Source of the DNA: Algisphaera agarilytica
GTDB lineage: Bacteria; Planctomycetota; Phycisphaerae; Phycisphaerales; Phycisphaeraceae
Reading direction: 5' to 3'
DNA: 64,000 nucleotides
NCBI RefSeq assembly: GCF_014207595.1
Contig: NZ_JACHGY010000001.1
Coordinates: 1,736,001-1,800,000, forward strand
The position numbers and the translations under genes are program-made. Each line of letters starts with the position of its first letter. Within the stretch, counting starts at the first letter, position 1. This document shows positions 7,372-16,496 of this stretch, in pieces. The notes beneath the pieces were generated by a model. That model was given only the letters and a program-made list of their open reading frames with translations. It ran no database searches and was not told where the DNA came from.

Positions 7372-8607
7372 ATGCTCGTCTGGCTCCCCATCCTGCTGTC
7401 CGGCGTCGCGGGACTGGCCGCACTGGTATGGGCGTACATCAACTACGGCGGCTTCGGCAAATCACTTCGCTATCAACTGCCCCAGCCGGGCGACCCGGAA
7501 AGCGAAGACACCCACCAACATGCCCAAGCCCTGCCGGGCGTCGCGTTGTTGTCGCCCGGCCGAGACGAAGCCGACCACCTGCCCACGGTCATCCCCGAGT
7601 GGTGCGAGCAGGAGTACCCCAACCTGCGTGTGGTCTTCATCGACGACGCCAGCACCGACGACACCCCCACCATCACCGCCGAGCTATCCGAGCGCTACCC
7701 CAAGCTGCTGGTGGTTCGTAACGAGCAAGAACCCCCACCCGGTTGGATGGGTAAGTGCTGGGCGGTGCATCGGGGCTACGAAGCGCTCCAATCCGAACTC
7801 CGGAATCAGCAATCCGATATCGAGTGGCTCTGCTTCACCGACGCCGACATCCATTGGCACCCTCGGCTCCTGCGTACCGCGATCGAGCACGCTCAGGAAC
7901 ACGACGCGGACCTGCTGGGCGTTACGCCGACCCTCCGTTTTGGCAGTGCCGGTGAAGCGATCGTGCAATTGCAACTGGTCCTTGCGTTGGGTTTGATGCT
8001 GCCGTTTGAGAAAGCGATGGACCCCGACTCGCCGGTAGCGCTGACGGGTGGCGCGTTCATCCTGGTGCGCAAGAAGTTCTACGACGACATCGGCGGGCAC
8101 ACCGCCGTCAAGGGTGAGATGGTGGAAGACCTGAAGATCGGGGCGGCACTCAAGGCCGCAGGGGCCAGACACCGTGTCGCCACGGCCGGGGAGTTGCAGT
8201 GGTGCCGGATGTACAACGGATGGGCCGACATGTGGGAGGGCTTGACGAAGAACGCCTACGCGGGGCTAGGCCACAAGTGGTGGGCCGCGGCCGGGGTGAT
8301 ACTCGCCACGCTGCTGCTTAACGTCGGCCCGGTGCTGTATGTGTTGGCCAGCGCGTTGTGGTTGGCGGTGGTGCCAGGATGGCTGCCGGGAGTGACGCTG
8401 GTGGTCTCGCTGCTGACGGTCGCGTGGCAGGCGCGGGCGCTCAACGCGGGTCGGAAGTTGATGAGTATGCCTTGGCCTTACGCCTGGACGCTACCGATCG
8501 GAAGCGCCATCTACGCCCTGATCATTGCCGCGAGCGTGTGGCAGTACCACACCAAGGGCAACGCCTGGAAGGGGCGGCGGTATTCCTCAGCTCATGCCGG
8601 GGCGTGA
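7372..8607 (+). CDS. Family 2 glycosyltransferase, membrane-anchored (HpnB/CrtQ-like)
   Basis: A processive-type GT2 enzyme, 411 residues. It has an N-terminal membrane helix (residues 3-23), a catalytic domain from about 55 (LSPGRDEADHLP), FIDDASTDDTP as the nucleotide-binding Asp region, PPGWMGKCWAVHRG, FTDADIHWHP as the DxD metal site, ALTGGAFILVRKKFY, and EMVEDLKIG with the catalytic Glu/Asp. Three C-terminal membrane helices follow (about 295-385). The closest family I can name is the hopene-associated HpnB-type or 4,4'-diaponeurosporenoate transferase group; the acceptor is unknown. The ATG follows a T-tract directly and has no ribosome binding site. No other in-frame start precedes the needed first helix, so initiation is leaderless-like or controlled by the upstream RNA. 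Confidence 0.82.
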   Translation: MLVWLPILLSGVAGLAALVWAYINYGGFGKSLRYQLPQPGDPESEDTHQHAQALPGVALLSPGRDEADHLPTVIPEWCEQEYPNLRVVFIDDASTDDTPTITAELSERYPKLLVVRNEQEPPPGWMGKCWAVHRGYEALQSELRNQQSDIEWLCFTDADIHWHPRLLRTAIEHAQEHDADLLGVTPTLRFGSAGEAIVQLQLVLALGLMLPFEKAMDPDSPVALTGGAFILVRKKFYDDIGGHTAVKGEMVEDLKIGAALKAAGARHRVATAGELQWCRMYNGWADMWEGLTKNAYAGLGHKWWAAAGVILATLLLNVGPVLYVLASALWLAVVPGWLPGVTLVVSLLTVAWQARALNAGRKLMSMPWPYAWTLPIGSAIYALIIAASVWQYHTKGNAWKGRRYSSAHAGA

Positions 8608-8626
8608 GTCCAAAGCCACCCCAATG

Positions 8627-9220
8627 TCATGAGGGTTGCGCCAAACTCCGGCCACAGTTGTCGCAGAATTTCGCGGAGAAGTCGTTGGCCGTTTGGCAAG
8701 ACGAGCACTTGATCTCGGTCGGCTGTTGGCGCGGGAGTTCGGTGCCGCACTGGTCACAGAACTTCGCGTCGGGCTCGTTCGGGTCGTTGCAGGCCGGGCA
8801 GTCAACGCTCTCCTGCGTTGTCGGTTTAGGGATGTCTTCGGTCAGGCCTTCCTTCAGCGCGGCGGCGGCGGTGGATACGACCGCGTGGACGCCGGGCTTG
8901 GTTTCCTCAGCCAGGTAGTTGAACGTGTCCTTGCCGACCGGTGCCATCTCGCTGGCCTGGTACCGAAGCAATGAAGACATGAACCCGGCACCGGTGATCA
9001 CCGTGCCAAAGAACATCAACGGCATCCCCACAAAGCAGCACCAGAAATACTTCGGGGGGCCGGACCCTCCAAACGCGGAAAAAAAACTAACCAACCCGAT
9101 AGCCATGAATGTCAAACCGGCGACCAAAACCATCGGCCCGACCACGCGCAGCACGTTGCGGATCGGCTTGTGCGTCTCGCGGATCAATCCCGGGTCTTGG
9201 GGTCGTCGGTCGTATCTCAT
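8627..9220 (-). CDS. Membrane protein with two C-terminal zinc ribbons
   Basis: About 197 residues from the ATG at 9220, chosen because the longer frame only adds an Arg/Pro-rich, non-conserved-looking extension. Two hydrophobic helices (VVGPMVLVAGLTFMAIGLVSF and FWCCFVGMPLMFFGTVITG) are followed by a soluble region and two zinc ribbons: CPAC...CDQCG and CSSC...CDNCG, each with a sequence such as DAKFCDQCG or SAKFCDNCG. Such double ribbons are generic; no function can be assigned. It converges on the glycosyltransferase gene (20 bases between stops) and is divergent from the NfeD-like gene. Confidence 0.75.
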   Translation of the reverse strand: MRYDRRPQDPGLIRETHKPIRNVLRVVGPMVLVAGLTFMAIGLVSFFSAFGGSGPPKYFWCCFVGMPLMFFGTVITGAGFMSSLLRYQASEMAPVGKDTFNYLAEETKPGVHAVVSTAAAALKEGLTEDIPKPTTQESVDCPACNDPNEPDAKFCDQCGTELPRQQPTEIKCSSCQTANDFSAKFCDNCGRSLAQPS

Positions 9221-9339
9221 CAAGTAACAAGATAACCGCCGAGTTGCGGCAGGCCGAGGAGTTCTTGCCTCGGAATTCGCATGCCTGCGAACCGGCGGGC
9301 TGGTATCCTTGGGTGTCTTAATTTTAGGGGACACCTCTC

Positions 9340-9939
9340 TTGATGAAATTTCTCGAACTGCTTCTGGACTGGCAAAACCTACGACTCGACTTCGGCGTTG
9401 ACGCGGTGATCTATGCCGCGCTCGCCCTGGCGGGCACCGCCCTGTTCGTTCTGCGCCTGGGCCTCTCGTTGCTCTTGGGTATCGGTGACGAGATGGACTT
9501 CGACACCGGCGAACTCGAGCACGGCGGCGGTTTTCCTTTGATCTCGCTGCTCTCGCTCACCGCGTTCTTTATGGGCGCGGGCTGGATGGGCCTGATCGCT
9601 CGGGTCGACTGGGACCTGTCCCCGACCCCCGCAGCCTTTGCGGCGGGTGGCTTCGGGTTCCTGCTCATGCTGCTCTCGGCGAGCCTGATGTTTGGCGCTA
9701 AACGGCTGACGCAGGACGTGACGTACGACGTAAAGACCGCCGTTGGGCGGACCGGCCAGTGCTATATGGCGATCCCCGCCAAGGGCGAAGGCAGCGGCCA
9801 GGTGCGTGTCAGCGTGTCGGGCCGATCGATGATTGTGAACGCGATCTCCAATGGCGCTGCGATCGAAGCGTTCAAGGACATCACCGTTGTTGATGCACGT
9901 GACGACGAAACCCTGATCGTGCAACAGGCCGGCGGTTAA
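9340..9939 (+). CDS. NfeD/YuaF-like membrane protein with OB-fold
   Basis: Partner-type protein of flotillins. The 199 residues contain a first helix (about 25-50, AALALAGTALFVLRLGLSLLL), the DEMDFDTGELEHGGGFPLIS acidic linker, two more helices (ISLLSLTAFFMGAGWMGLIA and AAFAAGGFGFLLMLLSASLM), and a C-terminal beta-rich OB-like domain (about 125-199, VGRTGQCYMAIPAKGEGSGQ). This topology matches B. subtilis YuaF. A TTG at 9340 and an ATG at 9343 are adjacent; AGGGG sits 9 and 12 bases upstream respectively. It precedes the flotillin gene by 114 bases, the conserved NfeD-flotillin arrangement. Confidence 0.82.
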   Translation: MMKFLELLLDWQNLRLDFGVDAVIYAALALAGTALFVLRLGLSLLLGIGDEMDFDTGELEHGGGFPLISLLSLTAFFMGAGWMGLIARVDWDLSPTPAAFAAGGFGFLLMLLSASLMFGAKRLTQDVTYDVKTAVGRTGQCYMAIPAKGEGSGQVRVSVSGRSMIVNAISNGAAIEAFKDITVVDARDDETLIVQQAGG

Positions 9940-10053
9940 CCCCGCCGCAGCAACGGGACTCCGTATTCAACATCCTTCAGCCCTGCGACGGCGATTGCCC
10001 ATAAGCTCAAGCATCTGAAAATCCAATCCACGTTTTAACCAGGGGTCTATTAC

Positions 10054-11709
10054 ATGACTGCATTAAATTTATTGACGCTAGCTCAGTTCGACGAGGTCAC
10101 CGAGGGCCTGCGTATCGGCCCACTTATTCTGATCGCGCTGATCGTACTCGTTGCGTTTGCCGCGTTCGCGTTCGTGGTGAAGCGCTACAAGCGCTGCCCT
10201 TCGAACCGCATCCTCGTGATCTACGGTAAGGTCGGTGGGCAACGCGCCGCCAAGGCGCTGCACGGCGGCGGTGCGTTCGTCTGGCCGGTGATCCAGGACT
10301 GGGCGTTCCTCAGCCTCGAACCGATGACCATCGATATTGAGCTGACCAGCGCCTTGTCGAAGAAGAACATCCGTGTGGGTGTGCCCTCGACGTTTACCGT
10401 GGGTATCAGCACCGAGCCGGACATCATGAACAACGCGGCCGAGCGTCTGCTGGGCCTGCGGGATCAGGAGATCGCCGCCCAGGCCCGCGACATCATCCTC
10501 GGCCAGATGCGTCTGGTCATCGCGACGTTGACGATTGAAGAGATCAACCAGGACCGTGAGAAGTTCCTGGACCTCGTGAACAAAAACGTGAACTTCGAAC
10601 TCAATAAAGTTGGTCTTTACATGATCAACGTGAACATCCGTGACATCACGGATGAGAGCGGCTACATCGAAGCACTCGGTAAGAAGGCCGCGGCTGAGGC
10701 GATCAACCAGGCGAAGATCGATACCGCCAACGCGGACCGCGAAGGCGCGATCGGCACCGCGAACGCCGACAAGGAACGTGAAGTCCAAGTCTCGGCGCAG
10801 GTCGCCGCGTCGAATATCGGCCAGAAGCAGGCCGAGCGTGACCAGCGGATCCGCACCGCGGCGCTCGAGGCCGAGGGCATCAGCGGTGAGGCGAACGCCC
10901 AGCGTGAACAAGAGATCGCGATCGCCGAGCAGAACGCCATCGCGATCCAGGGCAAGAAGCAGGCCGAGGCCGATCAGCGGATCCGCGTCGCGGCACTCGA
11001 AGCCACATCGGTCGAGGGCGAAAACAAGTCCAAGGCCGAGATGGCGGCCTACGAAGCGACGCTCGCCGAGGCCCGCGCGGAAGCCCGCCGCCGCGGTGAC
11101 GTGGCCCTGGCCAACGCGAGCAAAGACGTCCTGATTGCCGAGAAAGAAGAAGAACTCGCCCGGATGGAAAAAGAGGTCATCGCCCGTGAGATGATCGAAC
11201 GGCAACAGATCGAGATCAACGCCGAGGCCGAGGCCGAGCGTGTCCGACGCGTGGCCCGGGGTGAAGCCGACGCCGTGCTGGCCAAGTACAACGCCGAGGC
11301 CGAGGGTCTGCGGAAGGTGCTGGACGCCAAGGCCCAGGGCTACCACAACCTGATCGAGGCCTGCCAGTCCCGCCCGGACCTGGCCCCGAGCCTGCTGATC
11401 ATCGAGAAGCTGCCCGAGCTGGTGGCCGAGCAGGTCAAGGCGATCCAGAACCTCAAGATCGACAAGATCACGGTCTGGGACTCGGGTGCCCCTGGAAACG
11501 GCGACGGTTCCACGGGCTCGACCGGCAACTTCCTCAAAGGCCTCATCGGCTCGCTGCCCCCGATCCACGAACTGGCCGACCAGGCGGGCATCGACCTGCC
11601 CGAGGTGCTGGGTAAGGTCCAGGCCGAGCCGGCGAAAAAGACTCCATCGGAATCGGCAAAACCTAAAGCAGAGCAGGATACCGAGCCCGGGCCTTCCACC
11701 CAGGCGTAA
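10054..11709 (+). CDS. floT: Flotillin family (FloT/YuaG-like) membrane scaffold protein
   Basis: Organises detergent-resistant membrane microdomains. The 551-residue protein has one N-terminal helix (about 21-43), a SPFH/PHB domain (about 45-230; RCPSNRILVIYGKVGG, IDIELTSALSKKNIRV, FTVGISTEPDIMNNAAERLLGL) and a long Ala/Glu-rich coiled coil (about 230-430). The coiled coil holds internal repeats beginning QAERDQRIRTAALEAEG and QAEADQRIRVAALEATS. A C-terminal region (about 440-551) holds DPPLPPIH-type loops and a charged Pro/Lys tail. AGGGG precedes the ATG. With the upstream NfeD-like gene this is the usual two-gene cassette. The gene symbol is by family similarity. Confidence 0.9.
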   Translation: MTALNLLTLAQFDEVTEGLRIGPLILIALIVLVAFAAFAFVVKRYKRCPSNRILVIYGKVGGQRAAKALHGGGAFVWPVIQDWAFLSLEPMTIDIELTSALSKKNIRVGVPSTFTVGISTEPDIMNNAAERLLGLRDQEIAAQARDIILGQMRLVIATLTIEEINQDREKFLDLVNKNVNFELNKVGLYMINVNIRDITDESGYIEALGKKAAAEAINQAKIDTANADREGAIGTANADKEREVQVSAQVAASNIGQKQAERDQRIRTAALEAEGISGEANAQREQEIAIAEQNAIAIQGKKQAEADQRIRVAALEATSVEGENKSKAEMAAYEATLAEARAEARRRGDVALANASKDVLIAEKEEELARMEKEVIAREMIERQQIEINAEAEAERVRRVARGEADAVLAKYNAEAEGLRKVLDAKAQGYHNLIEACQSRPDLAPSLLIIEKLPELVAEQVKAIQNLKIDKITVWDSGAPGNGDGSTGSTGNFLKGLIGSLPPIHELADQAGIDLPEVLGKVQAEPAKKTPSESAKPKAEQDTEPGPSTQA

Positions 11710-11721
11710 ACGGAGTTTTAA

Positions 11722-12345
11722 ATGCCGGTCAGTGAATCGCTAATTCCACACCGGAAAAGAATCGAGTTTGATCCGGCGCAACTTCATATACAGGGAACCT
11801 CCGCCACGAATTTTATCTGGGCGGAGGTTTTTCATGACGGTTCTGATTGCTTGTTACAACCAAGCCGACGGATGGTTGTGTCTGCCATCGTGTCGTCTGC
11901 TGTAGTCGGTGCGATTTTCATCGCTGCGGGTTGGGCGGCGAATAAGTGGATGTCAGAGCCTGAAGAAATGTTGTTCTGGATAAAGCTGATGGGCGTTTTT
12001 ACGGTGTCAGTTATGTTGAGTATTTATGCGGGCACACACTATGTGTTGCGTCAGAGAGGCCCGTGGTTATCGGCGAACCTGAAGGATCAAACACTTCATA
12101 GCCGGATCGCGCGTAAGACATGGCCTTTGGATCAAGTCGATGGGCTCATCGTGCTCGAAGGTCAGCTTAGTATCAGCAACACGCGGCACGTGATGCAGGA
12201 AATCAAGGTAGTGGTCTCAGGTCAGGTGTTTCACGTCTACTCTCAGGCCAAAATGATGCGAATTAACGTCAAGCGGACTGCGCGCCGCTTTGCAGAAATC
12301 ACGGGGTTGCCTGTTGAATACGTCAACCTATCAAAGCGTGGATAG
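11722..12345 (+). CDS. Unknown two-helix membrane protein
   Basis: I do not recognise this 207-residue protein. Two hydrophobic helices (about 51-72, MVVSAIVSSAVVGAIFIAAGWA, and about 84-108, FWIKLMGVFTVSVMLSIYAGTHYV) form a hairpin. A C-terminal beta-rich domain follows (LDQVDGLIVLEG, VMQEIKVVVSGQVFHVYSQ), of the pleckstrin-like or bPH kind seen in many bacterial membrane proteins (inference). The start is 12 bases after the flotillin stop, so it is probably cotranscribed. Base composition is clearly less GC-rich than the flanking genes, which suggests weaker codon selection or more recent acquisition. Confidence 0.65.
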   Translation: MPVSESLIPHRKRIEFDPAQLHIQGTSATNFIWAEVFHDGSDCLLQPSRRMVVSAIVSSAVVGAIFIAAGWAANKWMSEPEEMLFWIKLMGVFTVSVMLSIYAGTHYVLRQRGPWLSANLKDQTLHSRIARKTWPLDQVDGLIVLEGQLSISNTRHVMQEIKVVVSGQVFHVYSQAKMMRINVKRTARRFAEITGLPVEYVNLSKRG

Positions 12346-12386
12346 CTTATTGATATTCAGAAACGCGAGTGAGTGAGTTTCATCAG

Positions 12387-12800
12387 ATGCACCAATCGAT
12401 CCTTTCCCTGACCACCCATGGCCAAGGCACGACCGAGATCACCCACCTGGTCCGCGACATCCTCCGCGACTCGGGCCTGAGCACGGGGACGGTTAACGTG
12501 TTTTGCCAGCACACGTCGTGTTCTTTGGTGTTGATGGAGAACGCCGACCCGTCGGCCCGCCAAGACCTGGAAGCTTACATGTCGAGGCTCGTGCCCGAAG
12601 ACGAGCCGTACTTCGTGCACACCGCCGAGGGCCCGGACGATATGCCGTCGCACATCAAGATGGCGTTGACCCGGACCAGCGAGACGATCCCGTTTGCGGA
12701 TGGACGGTTGCTGCTGGGAACGTGGCAGGGGTTGTTCTTGTGGGAGCACCGCGATGCTCGTCACACGCGCCGGTTGGTGGTGACGGTGACCGGGGAATGA
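12387..12800 (+). CDS. yjbQ: YjbQ/UPF0047 family protein
   Basis: Small beta-rich trimer-forming family with reported weak thiamine-phosphate synthase activity; its physiological role is unsettled. The conserved residues are visible: VFCQHTSCSLVLMENADPS (His and Glu-Asn), DEPYFVHTAEGPDDMPSHIK with the HT..GPDD.P.H core, and LLLGTWQGLFLWEHRDARHTR near the C-terminus. I chose the ATG at 12387 because homologues begin near this point; a GTG at 12369 is also in frame. Length from 12387 is 137 residues, which is usual. It lies between the unknown membrane gene and the MscS-like gene on the same strand. Confidence 0.9.
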   Translation: MHQSILSLTTHGQGTTEITHLVRDILRDSGLSTGTVNVFCQHTSCSLVLMENADPSARQDLEAYMSRLVPEDEPYFVHTAEGPDDMPSHIKMALTRTSETIPFADGRLLLGTWQGLFLWEHRDARHTRRLVVTVTGE

Positions 12801-12852
12801 CAACGTGTTACTTCGGTGTCGCCTTGTGATGCTTTACACTGAGGATTAGGCC

Positions 12853-13902
12853 ATGCTCGACCAACTGCTCCAATTGATCCCCAAGGCTCTCCCCTTCACC
12901 GCGGTGCTGTTGGCGATGGCGTTGACGGTCACGTTTGCCCATTGGGCCCTGCTGCGACGCGACCCGCTTCTGGGTTACGAAGCGAGGCGGTCGCGGCAGC
13001 TTGTCCTGCTTGCGGTGGTCGCGGTGTGCGTGGTGCTGACGATCATCGCGTTGCCGTTGCCCGTCTCGACCCGTGAACAGCTCCTGTCGCTGGTTGGCCT
13101 GGTGACCACAGCGGTCATCGGCCTGTCGTCGACCACATTCGTCGCCCACGCCATGGCGGGCTTCATGCTCCGGTCGACCAAAAGCTTTCACGTCGGCGAC
13201 TTCCTCAAGATCGGCGATCACTTCGGCCGGGTCACCGAGCGGGGGCTGATGCACACCGAGATCCAGACCGAAGACCGCGACCTCACCACCCTGCCCAACC
13301 TGCACCTCATCACCCACCCCTACACCGTGGTCCGTGCGTCGGGCACGATCGTCTCGGCGGAGGTCGGCCTGGGCTACGGCGTCCACCACGCCGTGGTCGA
13401 ACCGCTGCTGCTCTCGGCGGCGCGGCAGATCGGCCTGGGTGAGCCGTTCGTTCGGGTGATGGCTCTGAACGATTTCAGTGTGACCTATCGGGTCAGCGGC
13501 CTGCTCAAAGACCCGCAGCAGATGCTGACCACCCGCTCACGCCTGCACAACGCGGTGCTCGATACCCTGCACGGCAACGAGATCGAGATCATGTCCCCGA
13601 CCTTCATGGTCCAACGGCCCCAGCCCAACCACAGCTCCGAAATCCCCGAATCGGTGCGGAAAAAAGACCGGGTCACGCCCAAGGCCACCGCGGAAGACGT
13701 GGCGTTCGACAAGGCCGAAGCCGCGTCGGAGAAGGAAAAAGAAGTCCTGACGCTGGCCGAGAAAATCAAAAGACTTGAGGGCGAGCTCCGCGAGGCAGAC
13801 TCCGACCAGAAGCCGCAAATCTCTGAGAAGATCGAGCAGCTCAAGGAGCGGGCCGAGCAGGTGGAACGAGAGCGGAACGGGGATGAAGGCGATGCCAAAT
13901 AG
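12853..13902 (+). CDS. MscS-family mechanosensitive channel with C-terminal coiled coil
   Basis: Tension-gated channel relieving hypo-osmotic stress. The 349-residue protein has three hydrophobic helices (about 10-33, 48-70, 78-105). The pore-lining third helix continues into the beta domain (TKSFHVGDFLKIGDHFGRVTERGL, TEDRDLTTLPNLHLITHPY), the conserved MscS middle domain. The alpha/beta domain runs to about 255. The last 90 residues are highly charged and helical (EKEVLTLAEKIKRLEGELRE), a predicted coiled coil absent from E. coli MscS. A GAGGATTAGG stretch precedes the ATG. Confidence 0.9.
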   Translation: MLDQLLQLIPKALPFTAVLLAMALTVTFAHWALLRRDPLLGYEARRSRQLVLLAVVAVCVVLTIIALPLPVSTREQLLSLVGLVTTAVIGLSSTTFVAHAMAGFMLRSTKSFHVGDFLKIGDHFGRVTERGLMHTEIQTEDRDLTTLPNLHLITHPYTVVRASGTIVSAEVGLGYGVHHAVVEPLLLSAARQIGLGEPFVRVMALNDFSVTYRVSGLLKDPQQMLTTRSRLHNAVLDTLHGNEIEIMSPTFMVQRPQPNHSSEIPESVRKKDRVTPKATAEDVAFDKAEAASEKEKEVLTLAEKIKRLEGELREADSDQKPQISEKIEQLKERAEQVERERNGDEGDAK

Positions 13903-14071
13903 CCTAATTTTACCTTGGCGAGTGCCGAAACACACTTTTGGTGTTGAGGCTAGACGCCGCGGGTTTGCAACCCGATATGTGCTAAATTTCTGTTTTTCTA
14001 TCCCAAATCAGAAAAATGATGTAATTTAATGAAGTCTGTAGAGAGATAAACAACATCCGGGAAGGGTTCCG

Positions 14072-14971
14072 ATGGGCATGCGAAATACAGGATTGGAAAC
14101 GCCGTCAACACGGCCTGGCTTTACCTTGATTGAATTGCTGGTCGTCATCAGCCTGATTGCGTTGATGATGGGGCTGCTACTGCCAATCCTCGGCAAGAGC
14201 CGCCGTGCCGCGATGGCGGGGGCATGTCTCTCGAATCAGCGTCAACTGATGGTTGCCATCGAAACCTACACGATCGAGAACAAGGGGAACTACCCCAGCC
14301 GACTCCCGACCACGGCGGCAGGAGCGGTCTACGCGCAATCAGAGCCGACTATTACCTACACCCAAAACGGAGAAGAGCTCCAGGGGATCGAGTTGCCCCC
14401 GCTCAAGCCGGCCCGGCCCAAGTCGTGGGTGGCAGCTGCGAATAGCAAGCTTCACACCATCAGCATGAGCATGACGGTCTACAAACAAGACTACAAGCGT
14501 TTCTATCCGCGCGTGGATGCCCCTGAATTTGTCTGCCCGGCGGATGAAGACCCGGTTGGTCCGACCTACGGCGGATGGATGCCCGACGAAGCGATCGACC
14601 GGAGCTACGTGTTCAACGGGTTCAACGACTACAAGGCCAATTCACGGAACTGGGTTAATCAGCGTGACCGCTGGTCACTGCCCCAAGACCTATTGACTGA
14701 ACCGTCGGCGACCGCCACGCTCAGTGAGAAGAAGTCCGGGCTTTCACTTGCTCATCATTTCCACGTCGACATTTTCGACGAATTTGATCCGGTCTCGATT
14801 CTCGTTCAGGACCGCCACGACAGCGGAGCCACCCACACCTTCGCCGACGGCAGCGCCAAACTCCTGGAGCCTTACGCCTCCTCTTGGCCCGTCAATCTTT
14901 GGGGGATCACTAAGGCCGTGCGTCTCGAGTTCAATTATCAGCCTGACGATCTGGGTTACAACTTGCAGTAA
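14072..14971 (+). CDS. Pseudopilin-like protein with type IV prepilin N-terminus (DUF1559-like)
   Basis: The N-terminus reads [27 protein letters not shown]: a prepilin peptidase site (Gly-Phe) with Glu at +5 and a hydrophobic stalk helix. The conserved ACLSNQRQL segment follows. The rest (about residues 60-299) is a secreted globular domain with CPADEDP and a C-terminal RHDSGATHTFADGSAKLLE, the H-x...FADG element typical of the large planctomycete pseudopilin families. Assembly by a type II secretion or type IV pilus machine is inferred; the only related machine gene here is the ATPase gene at 30548-31930. GGGAAGGG precedes the ATG. Confidence 0.85.
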   Translation: MGMRNTGLETPSTRPGFTLIELLVVISLIALMMGLLLPILGKSRRAAMAGACLSNQRQLMVAIETYTIENKGNYPSRLPTTAAGAVYAQSEPTITYTQNGEELQGIELPPLKPARPKSWVAAANSKLHTISMSMTVYKQDYKRFYPRVDAPEFVCPADEDPVGPTYGGWMPDEAIDRSYVFNGFNDYKANSRNWVNQRDRWSLPQDLLTEPSATATLSEKKSGLSLAHHFHVDIFDEFDPVSILVQDRHDSGATHTFADGSAKLLEPYASSWPVNLWGITKAVRLEFNYQPDDLGYNLQ

Positions 14972-15096
14972 GGCTGGGGCCGAGTTCATCGGCTCTTACA
15001 GGTTCCATAAATTTTGCTCGACCCCGGGAACTCCAGCGTTACCGGTGCGTCTGACATCGGGTTGACACTGTCTATTCCAAGCACAGGAGCCCGGTT

Positions 15097-16350
15097 ATGA
15101 AATTCTCACGTCGTCGATCGTATGGGTTGGTTTCGGGATGTTTGCTGGGTGCCTGCCTCGGACTCACACCGCTGGTAGGCGCAGACGATGTCACCATCAT
15201 CATTGAGAAGCCGGTCCACCCCATCGTCCCTGCACCCCCCGAGGCCGTGCCGCAGACGCCGCCTTTCGCGGGTGTCCGCCCCGCAGTGGATCTGGCGATC
15301 CTGCTGGATACCTCGAACTCCATGGACGGCCTGATCGATCAGGCCCGCAGCCAACTCTGGTCGATCGTCAGCCAGTTCGCCGCCGCCAAGAAAGCCGGGC
15401 AGACCCCGCACCTGCGCGTGGCGCTGTTCGAATACGGCAACACCAGCCTGCCCGCCACCGAGGGCTACCTCCGCCAGGTCGTCCCGTTCACCGACGATCT
15501 GGATGCCGTCTCCGAAGCGCTCTTTGCGCTGACGACCAACGGCGGCGACGAGTACTGCGGCCAGGTCATCGACGAAGCAATCACCCGCCTCGATTGGTCG
15601 CAGGAACCCAACGCCTACCGCACGATCTTCATCGCGGGCAACGAGCCGTTCACCCAGGGCAGCGTCGACCCGGCCGAGGCGTGCAAGCGCGCGATCGAAA
15701 ACGGCGTCATCGTTAACACGATCCACTGCGGCTCCTACGACGCGGGTCTGCAGGGGCAATGGAACATGGGTGCCCGCGTGGCTGAGGGCGAGTACCTCAA
15801 CATCGACCAGGACCGCGTGGTGATCGATATCGAGTCCCCCCACGATCACATCATCATCAAACTCAACGCGGAGCTGAACGAGACCTACCTGTGGTACGGG
15901 GAAGAGGCGGATATGTATAGCGCCAACCAGGTCGCCCAAGACAGCAACGCCTCGTCGGTGGGCCAGAGTATCGCGTTGGAGCGGGCGAAGGCCAAGGCGT
16001 CGGATGCCTACAGCAACGTTGGCCGTGACCTGGTCGACAGTTTCGGCGGCGGCTTTGGCGGCCGGGTCTATGCGGACGGTTTTGCCGAGCTGGAAGAAGA
16101 GGCCTTGCCCGAAGCGATGAAAGACATGGATGCGGACGAGCGGTGGGCGTTTGTGCAGGAAAACGCGGAGAAGCGAGCCGAGCTCCAGAAGCAGATCGCC
16201 GAGGCAACCTCGAAGCGTGAAGCTTTTGTCGCCGAGGAACGCAAACGGCGAAGCGAATCAGCGGGTGAAGCGACATTGGGCGACGCGGTGTTACAGGCGA
16301 TCCAGAAACAACTCGCCGAGGCGGGCTACGATATCGAGCCGACACGGTGA
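15097..16350 (+). CDS. Secreted von Willebrand factor A domain protein
   Basis: A 417-residue exported protein. It has a signal peptide (RRRSYGLVSGCLLGACLGLTPLVGA, cleavage about residue 29), then a VWA domain (about 65-260) whose metal site DTSNSMDG is of the DxSxS type, with GGDEYCGQVIDEAI and TIFIAGNEPFTQG as later metal-site loops. The C-terminal third is charged and helical (about 300-417; EKRAELQKQIAEATSKREAFVAEERKRR). No anchor is seen. AGGAG lies 7 bases before the ATG. Ligand or partner is unknown; such proteins often serve as periplasmic adhesion or scaffolding factors. Confidence 0.82.
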   Translation: MKFSRRRSYGLVSGCLLGACLGLTPLVGADDVTIIIEKPVHPIVPAPPEAVPQTPPFAGVRPAVDLAILLDTSNSMDGLIDQARSQLWSIVSQFAAAKKAGQTPHLRVALFEYGNTSLPATEGYLRQVVPFTDDLDAVSEALFALTTNGGDEYCGQVIDEAITRLDWSQEPNAYRTIFIAGNEPFTQGSVDPAEACKRAIENGVIVNTIHCGSYDAGLQGQWNMGARVAEGEYLNIDQDRVVIDIESPHDHIIIKLNAELNETYLWYGEEADMYSANQVAQDSNASSVGQSIALERAKAKASDAYSNVGRDLVDSFGGGFGGRVYADGFAELEEEALPEAMKDMDADERWAFVQENAEKRAELQKQIAEATSKREAFVAEERKRRSESAGEATLGDAVLQAIQKQLAEAGYDIEPTR

Positions 16351-16440
16351 AATAGGCCTAATGACAGAGAGTACGGCTGGCCGCAACTCTTCTCTGAAGG
16401 TGGTTTCCACCGCCGCTCGATTAGTGATAGGCGAAACGAA

Positions 16441-16477
16441 AAAACCCGCAGGTGTCTGTTTGGCACCTGCGGGTTTT
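16441..16477. terminator. Bidirectional intrinsic terminator
   Basis: A perfect 14-pair stem (AAAACCCGCAGGTG / CACCTGCGGGTTTT) with a nine-base loop lies between the convergent VWA and leuB-type genes. A-tract and T-tract flank it, so it can work on both strands. Confidence 0.92.
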
Positions 16478-16496
16478 GTATTTGACGGAAGTTTGA

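Noticed and set aside
10078-11568. 496-codon minus-strand open frame
   Set aside because: Mirror of the flotillin coiled coil; no independent coding evidence.
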